A stretch of 11,425 nt of DNA from Bacteroidota bacterium (GCA_013414745.1 CP058707.1:1462971-1474395), one strand, 5' to 3'. Shown: positions 1 through 10,300, numbered from the stretch's first letter. The notes: generated from the sequence alone by a model not told the origin. Translations and numbers: made by a program.

Positions 1-210
1 TTCCTTTTCACTACTTATAATTAAATGAATATGGTTACTCATCAATACCCAAGCATAAATTTTCAATCCCTTTGAAGCTTGACAATATTGTAAACTCTCA
101 AATACTAGATCGCGATACATCGGTCGGCTAAATACATCAACCCATTGATGTACTGTAAATGTGACAAAATAAATCGCTCCTTGATCTTTTATCGAATAGG
201 TAAATGCCAT
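1..210 (-). CDS. IS200-like / REP-associated tyrosine transposase (RAYT), N-terminal part, cut by window edge
   Basis: The frame is open from an ATG at 210 to the window edge, giving 70 residues. Near the N-terminus is an aromatic/threonine strand (IYFVTFTVHQW), followed by a helix and then AWVLMSNHIHLII. The HIH at residues 60-62 is the metal-binding HUH motif of Y1 transposases, and the MSNHIHLI context is typical of the REP-associated (TnpA-REP) branch. These enzymes nick and rejoin single-stranded DNA through one tyrosine. That tyrosine lies in the C-terminal helix and is outside this window, so an intact active site cannot be confirmed. A TATATTTG motif (215-222, minus) resembling the Bacteroidota -7 box lies only 5 bases before the start, so it would give a leaderless message or is chance. 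The tandem hairpin repeat at 309-492 lies directly upstream and is the likely cognate element. No frame change is seen in this part. Confidence 0.85.
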   Translation of the reverse strand, partial: MAFTYSIKDQGAIYFVTFTVHQWVDVFSRPMYRDLVFESLQYCQASKGLKIYAWVLMSNHIHLIISSEKE

Positions 211-308
211 AAACCAAATATAAAGTTACTCAATTTTGACCTCTCATGAAGAGTAAACAAAACACTTACAGCATGCTTTTAGAATTTTGCCTAATCCCGT
301 TTAAATAT

Positions 309-492
309 GAGATATGCATATGCGGTTTACAAAACCGCCGATAGCAGTACGACATTACAAATGTCGAACAGAGTAATCGTGGAACATCCCGAACAGAATG
401 GAGATATGCATATGCGGTTTACAAAACCGCCGATAGCAGTACGACATTACAAATGTCGAACAGAGTAATCGTGGAACATCCCGAACAGAATG
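309..492. repeat. Perfect two-copy 92-bp tandem repeat with paired hairpins (REP-like element)
   Basis: Copies at 309-400 and 401-492 are identical over all 92 bases and directly abutting. Each contains a 10-bp palindrome ATATGCATAT (312-321; 404-413) and two hairpins of the same design: a 7-bp perfect stem with an ACA loop. These are GCGGTTT-ACA-AAACCGC (322-338; 414-430) and CGACATT-ACA-AATGTCG (350-366; 442-458). Both loops read TTACAAA in context. Two CGAACAGA direct repeats follow the second hairpin in each copy. Hairpin pairs next to a RAYT gene are the usual arrangement of REP/BIME elements, which such transposases recognise and move. That link is inferred from adjacency and structure, not shown. 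Confidence 0.9.
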
Positions 493-561
493 GTTCTAAA
501 TTAATCATTTTTCTCCATGTATTTTACCATTCTGTCCCCGCAAGCTCTCCGTTTCGGGATG
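485..561. repeat. Interrupted inverted match to the end of the 92-bp repeat
   Basis: The last bases of repeat copy 2 plus the next base read ACAGAATGGT (485-494). The exact reverse complement ACCATTCTGT is at 526-535. The inverted match resumes after about 17 extra bases as TTCGGGATG (553-561), which corresponds to CATCCCGAA just before the repeat end. The array is therefore flanked by a partial opposite-facing copy with a short insertion (536-552). It could be a decayed REP arm or a fold-back structure downstream of the propeller gene that ends at 624. Confidence 0.55.
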
Positions 562-572
562 CAACGCATTTG

Positions 573-618
573 ATGCCAATTGTCTGAACCATGATTTACA
601 GGATTTAAGGATTGGCAT
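573..618. repeat. Short interspersed element after the propeller gene, with 8-bp terminal inverted repeat
   Basis: ATGCCAAT (573-580) and ATTGGCAT (611-618) form an 8-bp inverted repeat around TGTCTGAACCATGATTTACAGG and following bases. The core AATTGTCTGAACCA...GATTTA...CAG...ATT recurs at 2748-2793 in the same orientation and at the same place relative to the other propeller gene. Here it lies 6 bases beyond the stop at 624. It may act as an RNA-end hairpin for the minus-strand operon, or be a small mobile repeat. I recall similar TCTGAACCA-GATTTA repeats as common in Bacteroidota genomes, but could not search for them. Apart from this element and the two repeats to its left, the interval 211-623 shows no gene. 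Confidence 0.6.
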
Positions 619-623
619 GATTT

Positions 624-2132
624 CTATTCTATGATTACTTTTTCACCTGACCCTCTACCCGAAGATAATACATGCCTTTAGCAAGATGTTTTACATCAAC
701 GACATCTTCATTTGTTGAAAAAGTAACTCACCCTGCACATTATACAACTCCTTCTTTTGCCTTGTTTATTTTGGATGATGAAAACGGTGCTACTCGGATT
801 CGGATATACTACCCACTCCGCACTCCGCACTTCGCTCTCACTCTGGCTTAAGGGCCAGCAGTTCCCACTCGCTGCACCCAGGTTAAAATCCGGGAGGCCG
901 GGTGGGAACCAAATGCAAATAGAGTGGTATCATCTAACCGGAAACATTTGCGACAAAATCCTGCCCCTGCACCCTTGGTGTCGGATGATCCCGATGACGC
1001 TCATTTGTTTATACCCGCCACCACGATTGCCAATATAGATTCGTCCATCCGGGCCGTTGTGCAGAGAATTATAGTACTGAAATTTCAAATACGATGTATC
1101 CGGACCCTGCTTAACCCGGTACCAGGCCAAACTACTGTCAGGTTCATTCCATTCGTATTGGTAAATATTATACCACTTGGAAACATAGACAAATTGATTA
1201 TTCGGAGAAAACATACACCTCCAACTACACTATCAATGATTTGTTGTGGACCCGGATTGGGAATCGTAGTGCTATCATAGGGAATATTAACAATTTTGGG
1301 ATTGCTTAATTCACCTGTACAACGATCAAAATCAGCGATAAACAGGTCCGCTTGGGTAGAATGCACTATGGCGAGTCTATTACCATCCGAACTAAATGCC
1401 ATCTGACCAAACAAATCATCGACTGAATACGCCGGACTTGGAAAAGTCTGGACAAAGAGCCCAGTATGGTATCAGGCCTCACCAAAAAACATTTCATTGG
1501 TACCATAGCGCCCTTGCGAGTAACCACCAATCTCGCCCATTGTGGTGCCTGCAAGCCTGCATACCAATTTTTGTAATTCTACATTTTGAAGCAACAGCTT
1601 ATTCTTCTCAACCACCTTACCCAAACCTCCATTAGCGTTCATATCTACGATATCGTATAGGAGTAAATCGTGTGAGAACGCCCATCACCTAAAGGATTGG
1701 TATTCCAATAGTTATACTTTGCATCAGTTATTGTACAAATAAATACATAAAACTCTCCATTGCTCCCTTTGGGTAAAATTAATGAACTCTGAGTGTATAA
1801 AGCAGTCGGAAAAACAGTGTGATTATAGGCGTTTGGGGGCACTAAACTATCTCCATTATCCATGATAAACCGTTGCTATCATACAATATCATGCCATTAC
1901 ATGAAAATAGTAAACGTCCGGTCGCACTATCGCAAATATTGCTGTGGCCTTGCCAAAAGTAATTCGGAGGATTGGGATATTCTATTTGTATGAAAGGTCT
2001 TGAGGTGTCCGTAAATACAGCTTCCAGACCTCTGCCTAAACCAAATAACCACGAGTGGCCACTCCTATTTTGTGCATTGCCAGTTATATTCGAAAGAATA
2101 ATAAATAGAAAAAAGAACTTTATTTGTTTCAT
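624..2132 (-). CDS. T9SS-exported beta-propeller surface protein (copy 2), interrupted by many frame changes
   Basis: Joined across frames this is about 503 residues, the same length as its paralogue at 2800-4314. It starts MKQIKFFFLFIILSNITGNAQ, a signal peptide with likely cleavage after NAQ. Next comes WLFGLGRGLEAVF, a SATGRLLFSCNGMILYDSNG segment and SLILPKGSNGEFYVF, the pattern of the N-terminal propeller of gliding-associated Bacteroidota surface proteins. Propeller strands continue with AFSSDGNRLAI, DFDRCTGELSNPKI, CFSPNNQFVYVSK and DGRIYIGN. The C-terminus restores to VVYPNPSS...LAKGMYYLRVEGQVKKVIIE, a type A T9SS sorting domain, with stop TAG at 624. I count about a dozen frame changes, including T or A runs at 639-643, 718-722, 1208-1211 and near 1865. 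The ATG overlaps the stop of the remnant upstream (ATGA), which suggests coupled translation. The ligand is unknown. Confidence 0.75.
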
Positions 2133-2753
2133 TGTTTGGTCAATTTACCGCTTTCACTATCACCATCTGAATACGTTAATCGGTAATGGTAGATTCCCGG
2201 AACGAGTTGATCGAGTGATATGGTAGTCAATTTCAATTGTAATTTTCTTGTAAAACTAGATCGCCTAATGAATTGAACATTGTTAATTCAGCAGGTCCAT
2301 TTCTACCCAATTCAATATTTACAATAGTGTTTGTTGGATTGGGATATAGTCAGTATGTTCCTTAAAATTTATGCTAGCCTTATGAGCAACTTTTGTATTT
2401 GAAGGAATTAAAATCTTATTTTTGCTGTCCCTATTTGTTGGTTATAGTACTCATCAATATCTTCAATTTCACCTTCTCCATTTTTATTTTCTGTTTGTAG
2501 ACAAAGCACACGATCGTCGAAGAGGGCATTGGGTTGCCAAAAACTCCAGATGCGGCGGGCTTTATAAACGGCCTGTCCGGCAGCAAAGGGGCAGGAATGG
2601 GCCAGAGTGGCAATATCGTCTTTCAGGCTTTGTTCCAAACTATCTAAGGGTGTGGTCGAACTATAAATGAGAGCCTCATTCATACGTTTTTCATTCAATT
2701 CCCATTCTTCTCCACTGTTAATTTGGTTATTGGCTGCGAGGTGGGCTAATTGT
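2129..2753 (-). pseudogene. Remnant of a second giant T9SS protein: C-terminal helical domain plus sorting domain only
   Basis: From about 2753 the translation reads LAHLAANNQINSGEEWELNEK, then KDDIATLAHSCPFAAGQAVY, KARRIWSFWQPNALFDDRVLC and an acidic linker. It aligns without gaps to the end of the giant protein at 4319-10897 (LSGEDWEMNEK, KDDIGTIAHLCPYVGGNGVL, RPNALWDDRVLC). After frame changes near 2410, 2350 and 2240 it restores a T9SS domain: LYPNPTNTIVNIELGRNG, MFNSLGDLVL, LVPGIYHYRLTY and SGKLTKQ, with stop TGA at 2131-2129 overlapping the ATG of the next gene. Everything upstream (signal peptide, beta-helices, SprB repeats) is missing: homology begins exactly where a short repeat ends. 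An open frame spans 2408-3046 and joins the upstream propeller's sorting domain to this remnant, but that fusion uses the wrong frame for the sorting domain and is probably accidental. Without its own signal peptide it is unlikely to be a working gene. Confidence 0.7.
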
Positions 2754-2797
2754 CTGAACCACAGATTTAACAGATTATATGATTTCACAGATGCCGG
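2748..2797. repeat. Second copy of the TCTGAACCA element, at the duplication junction
   Basis: AATTGTCTGAACCACAGATTTAACAG and following bases up to GATTTCACAGATGCC match the element at 573-618 over the core AATTGTCTGAACCA, GATTTA and CAG. This copy lies directly 3' of the propeller gene ending at 2800 and directly 5' of the truncated remnant, so it marks the breakpoint where about 5.8 kb of a giant gene is missing. It lacks the clean 8-bp terminal inverted repeat of the other copy. The inner part is made of imperfect AGATT/GATTT steps about 9-11 bases apart. Confidence 0.65.
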
Positions 2798-2799
2798 CA

Positions 2800-4314
2800 T
2801 TATTCTATTACTACTTTCTTTGTTTGTCCTGCACATCAAATAATATACGCCCTTGTGTAAACCACTCACATCGATCTCATTTTCTTTGGTACTCAACATC
2901 AATTGCCCTAAACTATTGTACAAGAACTTGATAGCATCTTTATACCTTTTACTTTCTACTTTTATCATGTAATCACTCGGATTCGGGTATACCACCCACT
3001 CCGCACTCCGCACTTCGCTCTCACTCTGGCTCAAGGGCCAGCACACTGCCCACTCGCACCCAAGTTAAAATCGGGCATATCGGGTGGCGCTCCAAAACCC
3101 ATATAGGTAGTATCATCTAGCCTAAAACATTTTCGACAAAACTGACAACCTATACCTTTGATATCGGGCTTGTCGATAACGCTCATTTGTTTATGTTGAG
3201 CGCCCCAATTACCTATATAGATTCTACCATCAATACCTCTATGTAATGAACTATAATATTGAAACTTTTGATAAGTGGTATCCGGCCCTTGTATGATATG
3301 GTACCAGGCTAAGCTACTATCCGGCTCATTATGCTCGTATTGGTATATATTCCATCGCTTGGAGATATACACAAACTGTCCATTGGGCGAAAAACACATC
3401 CGTTTCCACTACTATCGTATTTATATTTTGGATCCGGACTCGGGGTAGTATCTATGGGTATATTAATGAGTTTACTATTGTATAATTCTCCCGTACAGCG
3501 GTCAAAATCAGCCAAATACAGTTGACTATACAATTTTACGTATGCAAATTTTCTTCCATCAGGGCTGAATGCATATTGTCCATCCAAGTCCCAAACGTTC
3601 TTGTACGCAATAGGGTCCCACATGGTTACATTTTGTATCAAGGACCTGCGATACTATCCGGAGTAACTAAAAAACGAATTACCTGATTGGTATCGTACTG
3701 CCCTTGCTTGAGCAACCACCAGTCGCGACCATTGGCATGCCTACAAGCCATCATGCCTATTTTGTGCATCTCTTTTCCACTCAACAACACATTGTTTTCG
3801 AAATGACCTTACCCAACCCATTGTTGGCGGTTATGTCTACGATATGATACATCAATAAGTTAAATGCAGCCCTTTCACCTAGTTGTGTCGCCCAAACTGC
3901 GTCATATAAAGAATCTGTTAATGAAGCAACAAAAACATAATACAAACCACTGTTTCCCTTGGGTAAAATAAGTGAATTTTGAGTAAGCATACCATTGGGA
4001 AAGGGATTGTGCGTATAGGCTCGATTTGGCACCAAACTATCCCCATTCTCCATCATCACACAATTGCTATCGTAGAGTATCATCCCATTGCAACTAAACA
4101 ATAATTTACCGGTGGCGCTATCGCTTATCGTGCTATGGCCATGTATGTAGTAAGTATATGGATTCGCATATTTACCTATCATGGCTGGACGAGACGTATC
4201 TACAAAAACTGCTTTTGTAGCAAAGGGGCCACCAAACACCCAATTATTACCGCTTTTGTTTTGAGCTACGGCATTTGTGGATAGTATTAGCAAGTATATG
4301 ATTAGTACTCTCAT
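2800..4314 (-). CDS. T9SS-exported beta-propeller surface protein (copy 1), interrupted by frame changes
   Basis: The start is ATG at 4314 with signal peptide MRVLIIYLLILSTNAVAQ. About 505 residues result after joining frames. The N-terminal part has NNWVFGG, HSTISDSATGKLLFSCNG, MILYDSN, SLILPKGNSGLYYVF, MYHIVDITANNGLGKVISK and, after restoring one A near 3795, NNVLLSG...ACRHANGRDWWLL. This order is characteristic of the N-terminal propeller of gliding-associated Bacteroidota surface proteins. Further blades show YAFSPDGRKFAYV, DFDRCTGELYNSKLINI, CVFSPNGQFVYISK and DGRIYIGNWG. The C-terminus is a type A T9SS domain: VVYPNPSDYMIKVESKRY, LYNSLGQLML, GLHKGVYYL and, after one more frame change near 2835, GQTKKVVIE with stop TAA at 2800-2802. 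Frame changes lie near 3795, 3639, 3390-3394, 3045 and 2835. The start lies 4 bases after the stop of the giant gene upstream, so the two are probably co-transcribed. The partner or ligand is not visible. Confidence 0.8.
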
Positions 4315-4318
4315 TATT

Positions 4319-7300
4319 TTACAATTGATAATTTCCCGATAGCTTTTTCATAGATGCAAACTCTACTTCATAATGATATAGTCCATTGGCTAAATTCAGC
4401 AGCGGTATTTGAGTTTTGGTATTCTCCATCGAAAGTTCAGTTTTTAACACTATTTCTCCCAATGAATTATACAAAGTAAATACGCCATTATTTTTAGTTT
4501 GATAACTTACAACAATATAGCTATTCGCAGGGTTAGGGTATACACTATGTTTTGAACCTTATCAGATAGTGAAATTTGATTTGCATTATTATGGTTTGTT
4601 TGAAAATTAGTCTGCCCACTTTGCATGTTGTTCTCTTTGATGATTACAGTGTACACACTATCAATGTCTATATCGTTATGATCTTGATTTTTATTTTGCC
4701 CCGGCATACACAATACTCTGTCGTCCCAGAGCGCATTGGGCCGCCAATGCATCCATAAGTTGCGGGCTTTGAGTACACCATTACCACCTACATAGGGGCA
4801 TAAGTGGGCTATCGTGCCTATATCGTCTTTTACGTTTTGTGGCAGGCTATCGGCAGGTATAATGCTGAGGAGGATGAGTGCATGGTTGATGGCTTTTTCG
4901 TTCATCTCCCAGTCCTCACCACTGAGCATACTTTCGTTGGCAAGTAGTGCGGCATTGTATCTGTCGGTCAGGTTACTTGCATTGGTAGTAATGTCGTACA
5001 AGAGATTGATGGCACGTTCTGCTTCGCGCAGTTTACCTATATTCTGCATGGCATGGAGATTGTAAAAGCTCTCCAATGCCACATCACTGCTCGAAGCAGG
5101 CTATCTATATCGAGTTGCCGATATACCTTATACCTGTCCATCCAACTCGCTACCTCATCATAATTGATATAGGCTATGCTGTCATCTACTACATCTTGCA
5201 TATACGCTTCGTATGTACCATCATCATCCCCATTGCTTGGATTGCCAATATTAAAATTTGTACAAGGATTTGAATATTGATTACTATTATTGATAGCCCC
5301 ATACTCCACCAGCTCCTAAGGCACCGCTTTCAAAATCCCATAAAAACGAATTATTGGTGGCGATTATGTGGCCCAAATTAGGAATCATACTATTTCGATA
5401 TACTTTGTACAAATTCGGTTAAATTTAGATTCCCAATACCGGCAACATTGAAGTATTCATTGGCAGGTTCTAGGCCTCCTGCGTTGGGGTCGCCTATAGT
5501 ACCAAAGGTACCGGCTTGTGCGGCGGCACCGTCTAAGAAATACCAGGGAAACTCGTTGAAATCCATTCGATTGTATGTTACTTTTTCCTTTTTGGTTTCA
5601 TTATTGCCCCATACATAAAATCCGTAGCGTATATAATCGGCTTTGTTGCAACTCCATCGGCACCAGGGGCTATTGTCCATATACATACCATAGCTGTTGC
5701 GGGCATCGTAGAGTGTAGGGTTGTTAAAGCCGTGGGTATTGTTGTCGTCAAAGTCGGATTCAATGCATTTATCGGCCCACACGCCTATGAGTGTTCGTAG
5801 TTTATGCCCCTGAGAACTTGCTATAGAGTTTGAGCTAAAGGAAATGGTATTGCCTTTGGTTTGATTTTGTACATCGCCAAGGCTATTGAGGATTCCTACG
5901 CCTGTGATTGTTTTAATGTTTATCGTATTATTATTGATTCCATATTTAATGAGTGGTTGTGCAATATACAATCCTCTCCAGTGCTTTACACCCACTGGTG
6001 GCGTAATGCTTACCGGCCCCACTTGAGATAGCACCTGGGTACTCAATGAAATGTCATTATTATTTACAATACTAAAGTCATGGTTGCCAAATAACTCAAT
6101 TCCCATGTGAGCATTTTCAATTTTATTTTTTGTAGGTAATATTTGCGTTTGAAGGGGCTATGGCACATAATACCCAATAGACAATTGTCCAACTTTTGAT
6201 TGGTAATTTGCGTGTTTGAGCCAATCGTCACAATACCGCGATCGCATTGTACCATGTTCTGAGAGGGTGTACCCAAATGATCTACAAACAAATTGTTGGT
6301 TTGTAACATCGCATTTTGTGTCATATTAAAATTCGCAAAAATGGCCGTACCCTGATCTTCCAGATACGTATGGTTGACAATTTCCTGCTCCTGGGTGGAA
6401 AGGTTGGTTTGATAAAGCGGCGCATGAATGTTTTCAAATGTATTATCGTACAAAACAATTGTACTGTTAATTGGAGCCGCGTTATTGATAGAGATTCCAC
6501 AACGTACTCCATCGAAATGATTTCCGGCATTGGTATTGCCTAGATTCAGATGAACCGCATCCCGAATTAAAATGCCATGCTGGGTGGTTATACTATTGGG
6601 TTGAAGTCCGGTAGAGTTGAACTGACAATTTTTAACATAACCGGTATAGCTGGTTGTATTCATAGTGGCAAAAATGATACCGGCCTGACCAATTTCATTC
6701 CAAGTGGTTCCATCTAGTTCTACTATAGCATCCTGAGAAGCATGGATACCAACTATGGCCCGATTAATACTACCTCCTGTTGAGCTAACTTTATTTTGAG
6801 CTTGTTGCACTTCGATACCTACCCACCAGTCGCAGGAAGCTGAAAGATTCGTATTGTTTAGGGTTAAGGTATTACCACCCTGTACAATAATTTGTGAGAA
6901 TGGAGTAAACCAAATATCGCAGGCATCCAGCGTTAAATCCGCATCAATCGTAAGTATACCATCGATATAAAATTTCTTGCCTTGAATGACTCCACCACTG
7001 CCATAGTTGCTCAATAGGTTGGCGGCGGTGAGGCTGCTGACCTGTGTATTAGGGAGCAGAATTATATTTGACTGAGAGGCAATATTGGAACCTGCATTGG
7101 GGTTAGAAGTTGTGAAACAGCAATGGTTGGCATTGGGTTGGTATAAGGTAACAGAGGTAGATACAGAACACCCGTTGGCATCGGTAGCGGTGATAGGGTA
7201 TGTACCTGCATTGAGTCCAGTCAGCACCGAGGGGTAAAGCTTACTTGTCCGGTACCGCCCGTGGTTAAAGGAATTATGATACCATTATTCCCCGGAGTAC

Positions 7301-10300
7301 AAGATGGGTTGGTTGTTGTTATGCTGCTCCAATTCAAGGAAGGCGGGTCGGTTAAGGTAACAGAAGAGGTGAGGGTGCAACCATTGGCATCTGTGGCGGT
7401 AACAACATACGTTCCGGCAAATAGATTGGTAAATGATCCTGATGGAGAATTAATACTGTAATTGATCGTACCAGTTCCTCCACTAGCGCTAACGTTGATT
7501 GAACCTGTTTGGCTGTTGGTACACAAAGGGTTGGTGGCGGTTATATTTATCCCAGTCAAAGCAGGCGGGTCGGTTAAGGTAATTGAAGAGGTGAGGGTGC
7601 AACCATTGGCATCGGTAGCGGTAACAACATACGTTCCGGCAAGTAGATTTATAAATTGTCCTGATGGAGAATTAATACTGTAATTAATAGTACCAGTTCC
7701 TCCACTAGCGCTTACATTGATTGAACCTGTTTGGCTGTTGGTACACAAAGGGTTGGTGGCGGTTATATTTATCCCAGTCAAAGCAGGCGGGTCGGTTAAG
7801 GTAACAGAAGAGGTGAGGGTGCAACCATTGGCATCTGTGGCGGTAACAACATACGTTCCGGCAAATAGATTTGCAAATTGTCCTGATGGAGAATTAATGC
7901 TGTAATTGATCGTACCAGTTCCTCCACTAGCGCTTACATTGATTGAACCTGTTTGGCTGTTGGTACACAAAGGGTTTTGCCCAATTACATTAACCCAAGA
8001 TAATGGTATCGGTCCAATAATATTAAACTGAAAGGTAAAGGAACATGTTGAATTGGAAACGACGAAGGTATGAATACCACTGTTGAGGTTCAAAGAGGTG
8101 ACGGCCGTGTTAATTCCATTTCCATCTATTTTTATATCGCTAACATCCGCACCTTTAACCAAATATGTAAAAGTGCCTCCACAAGGGTTGTTTTGAATCT
8201 TATAATAAACAGTAAATTTCTCATCCCATTTAATTTGGTTGTAAGCGGTAGATGGGGGATTTGTACCTGGAAAGTTTAATTGTGCAGCACCTGATGGCGC
8301 ATAATAACAATTCGATCCAGAGGCTGTAATATCATTGTTATTAGTTGTCCACCAAGTTGGCTTAACCACACCCGGATCGAAGTACGTGATATTTGTAGTA
8401 TTAGGATTCTGAATGGAGAGATTATGAACCGCCACGTTTATATTGGGAGCAAGAATAAACTGACCTTCGTTTTTAATATCAGCGAAGGGCCGCCATTAGA
8501 ATTAGGATTCGCATGGTGCGCCAAAAATTGTGTAGTACCCGTAGTGCCATACATTAAAAAGCGACTTTTTCACCAATATAAATTTCGGGTGGCGAAGTTG
8601 ATAACACACTACCCGGGTTATAATAATTTTCATAAACACTGCTTCGGAAAGTTGAGCCATCCGGAATTTCAAAATTCGCGTAGGTTAAAGTTGGTATTGA
8701 GTTAATTGTGGTTGGTGGTCCAATATTAAATGGTTTATTCACTGATGCAGTGACACTTGAATTATTATAGTACGTATGTGAATTATTATAAGTAAAAATC
8801 ATATTCTTGTCTAACTTAAACAAACTGGGAGTACATGGGTCTATGCTACCATTTAGTATAACACCCACAGCTTTAATATTTTTAACTTTAGACGTGTAAT
8901 TATTAAAAGTTGTCTTGCCCTGAAATTTGCAGCCCACAAATACAATTCCATTAGTGTGCTATTGTAATTTTCATCATGATCGTTAAATAATTAAACGTAC
9001 AATCTTTAAAAAGGGCGTATTTGGAGGTATCCACACTGGCCGCATCTCGGGTAAAAAGATATATTGGCGATTTAGCATGATTGACCGTAAATGTGCATTC
9101 ATCAAAAACATTTGCTGACAATGGTTGTGGGAATAAAATAATTTATTGTAATTCTGGTACTGATGATTGCCATTGATTAAAAGTGGTCCCGAACCATCAT
9201 CTTCAAGAAAAGTAACTTTGCTAAATTTGGGTTGGTCCAAGGCGCCATTCGGATAACACCCTCCAAAATGAGCCTACTATTGTGCCACCCTCAAAGGTTA
9301 CATTCATGCCATTGGATTCAACCGTGGCTCGTGTGTTAAGACCGGTACTTGGGGTATTAAAAGTGCATTATCGTCGTAATCAGCATAGTCCGATTTTTTG
9401 ACGTAATATATTGAGAAACAAAATCAACCTTTGTTGGATGGGTGAATTTATTTGATAAGATGGTCAACGCATGAGCATAGGAATATTTCACCTGGCATTC
9501 CTCAATTACAATCTGGCTGCACCCATCCAGTGGAGCATTTGCGGCAAATACCGTTTGGCTCTATATCGATGCCAGTTGCCGGTGCATTGGCCAAGGGTTT
9601 TGGTGTAGCACTGGCATCAGTTCCTGGCCGGTATTATAGATGTCGCACTTCAATAGTTTGATATATTTTCCGGCACTAATTGATATCCCACAACGAGAAT
9701 TGTTATTGCAGTCAATATTCTGGAACAGATTGTAATCTAGGTTCTGGTCTTTTGTCAGAAAATTAGAGTTTATGGCTCCAGTAATTGGGTCGGCTGTAAC
9801 ACCCCATTAATCGTTATTCCATCCAAACAGAAATTATTGAAATTGCAATCAGTAACCGTAAAGTTCTTATTGTATCCGTCTATCCTTAGTCCGGTAGCCG
9901 CGACCTGAATATCATTGATGTCCACCGCACTTCCTGAAATTGGGAAATTCTTAGCAGCTGAAACACTACCTCCAAAAACATATTGCCATTATTACCATCA
10001 CCTTCAATATTGGAAAGTACAATATTCTCACATTTGTAAAATTGAACAAAGTACCCGGGTTGGCGGTATACGTTGACAAACTACAAACAATAGGATTCGG
10101 ATTGGGATTCTGATTCGGATTCGCATCAAAACAACCGTACCTTTGGCCGTCTGCAAATTTGAAAATTGAAGCGGGTGAGCCACCAGAACCGGTTGCGCCG
10201 GTAATGGTTAAATTGGTACATTCTATAAAGTCAAATAATATGCGATTCGCTGGAAAGTTGATATTGGGATCCTGGATATTGATTAAGTAGGTTCCTGATG

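Noticed and set aside
309..492. Possible CRISPR array.
   Set aside because: There are only two 92-bp units, directly abutting with no spacers, and no cas gene is visible; the hairpin structure fits REP elements better.
757..2226. Plus-strand open frames at 757-1038, 924-1280, 1396-1635 and 1972-2226.
   Set aside because: They are antisense to the propeller gene and its upstream remnant, where conserved family motifs and sorting domains identify the minus strand as coding.
2408..3046. A single 212-residue open frame joining a sorting domain, a short repeat and the helical domain.
   Set aside because: The sorting-domain part leaves its proper frame before the GQTKKVVIE end, the start is a GTG in mid-domain, and the middle translates a non-coding repeat (SVKSYNLLNLWF). 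It is an accidental fusion of the end of the propeller gene and the remnant.
624..4314. Calling both propeller genes pseudogenes because of stops in frame.
   Set aside because: The frame changes are homopolymer-type and equally dense in every long gene; motifs, signal peptides and sorting domains are intact on both sides of each change, which argues for sequence error rather than decay.
7261..7905. Three similar plus-strand open frames with VRVQPLASVAVTTYVPA-like translations.
   Set aside because: They are exact antisense shadows of the 222-bp SprB repeat units; their similarity to each other only reflects the repeat, and there is no start signal or known family.
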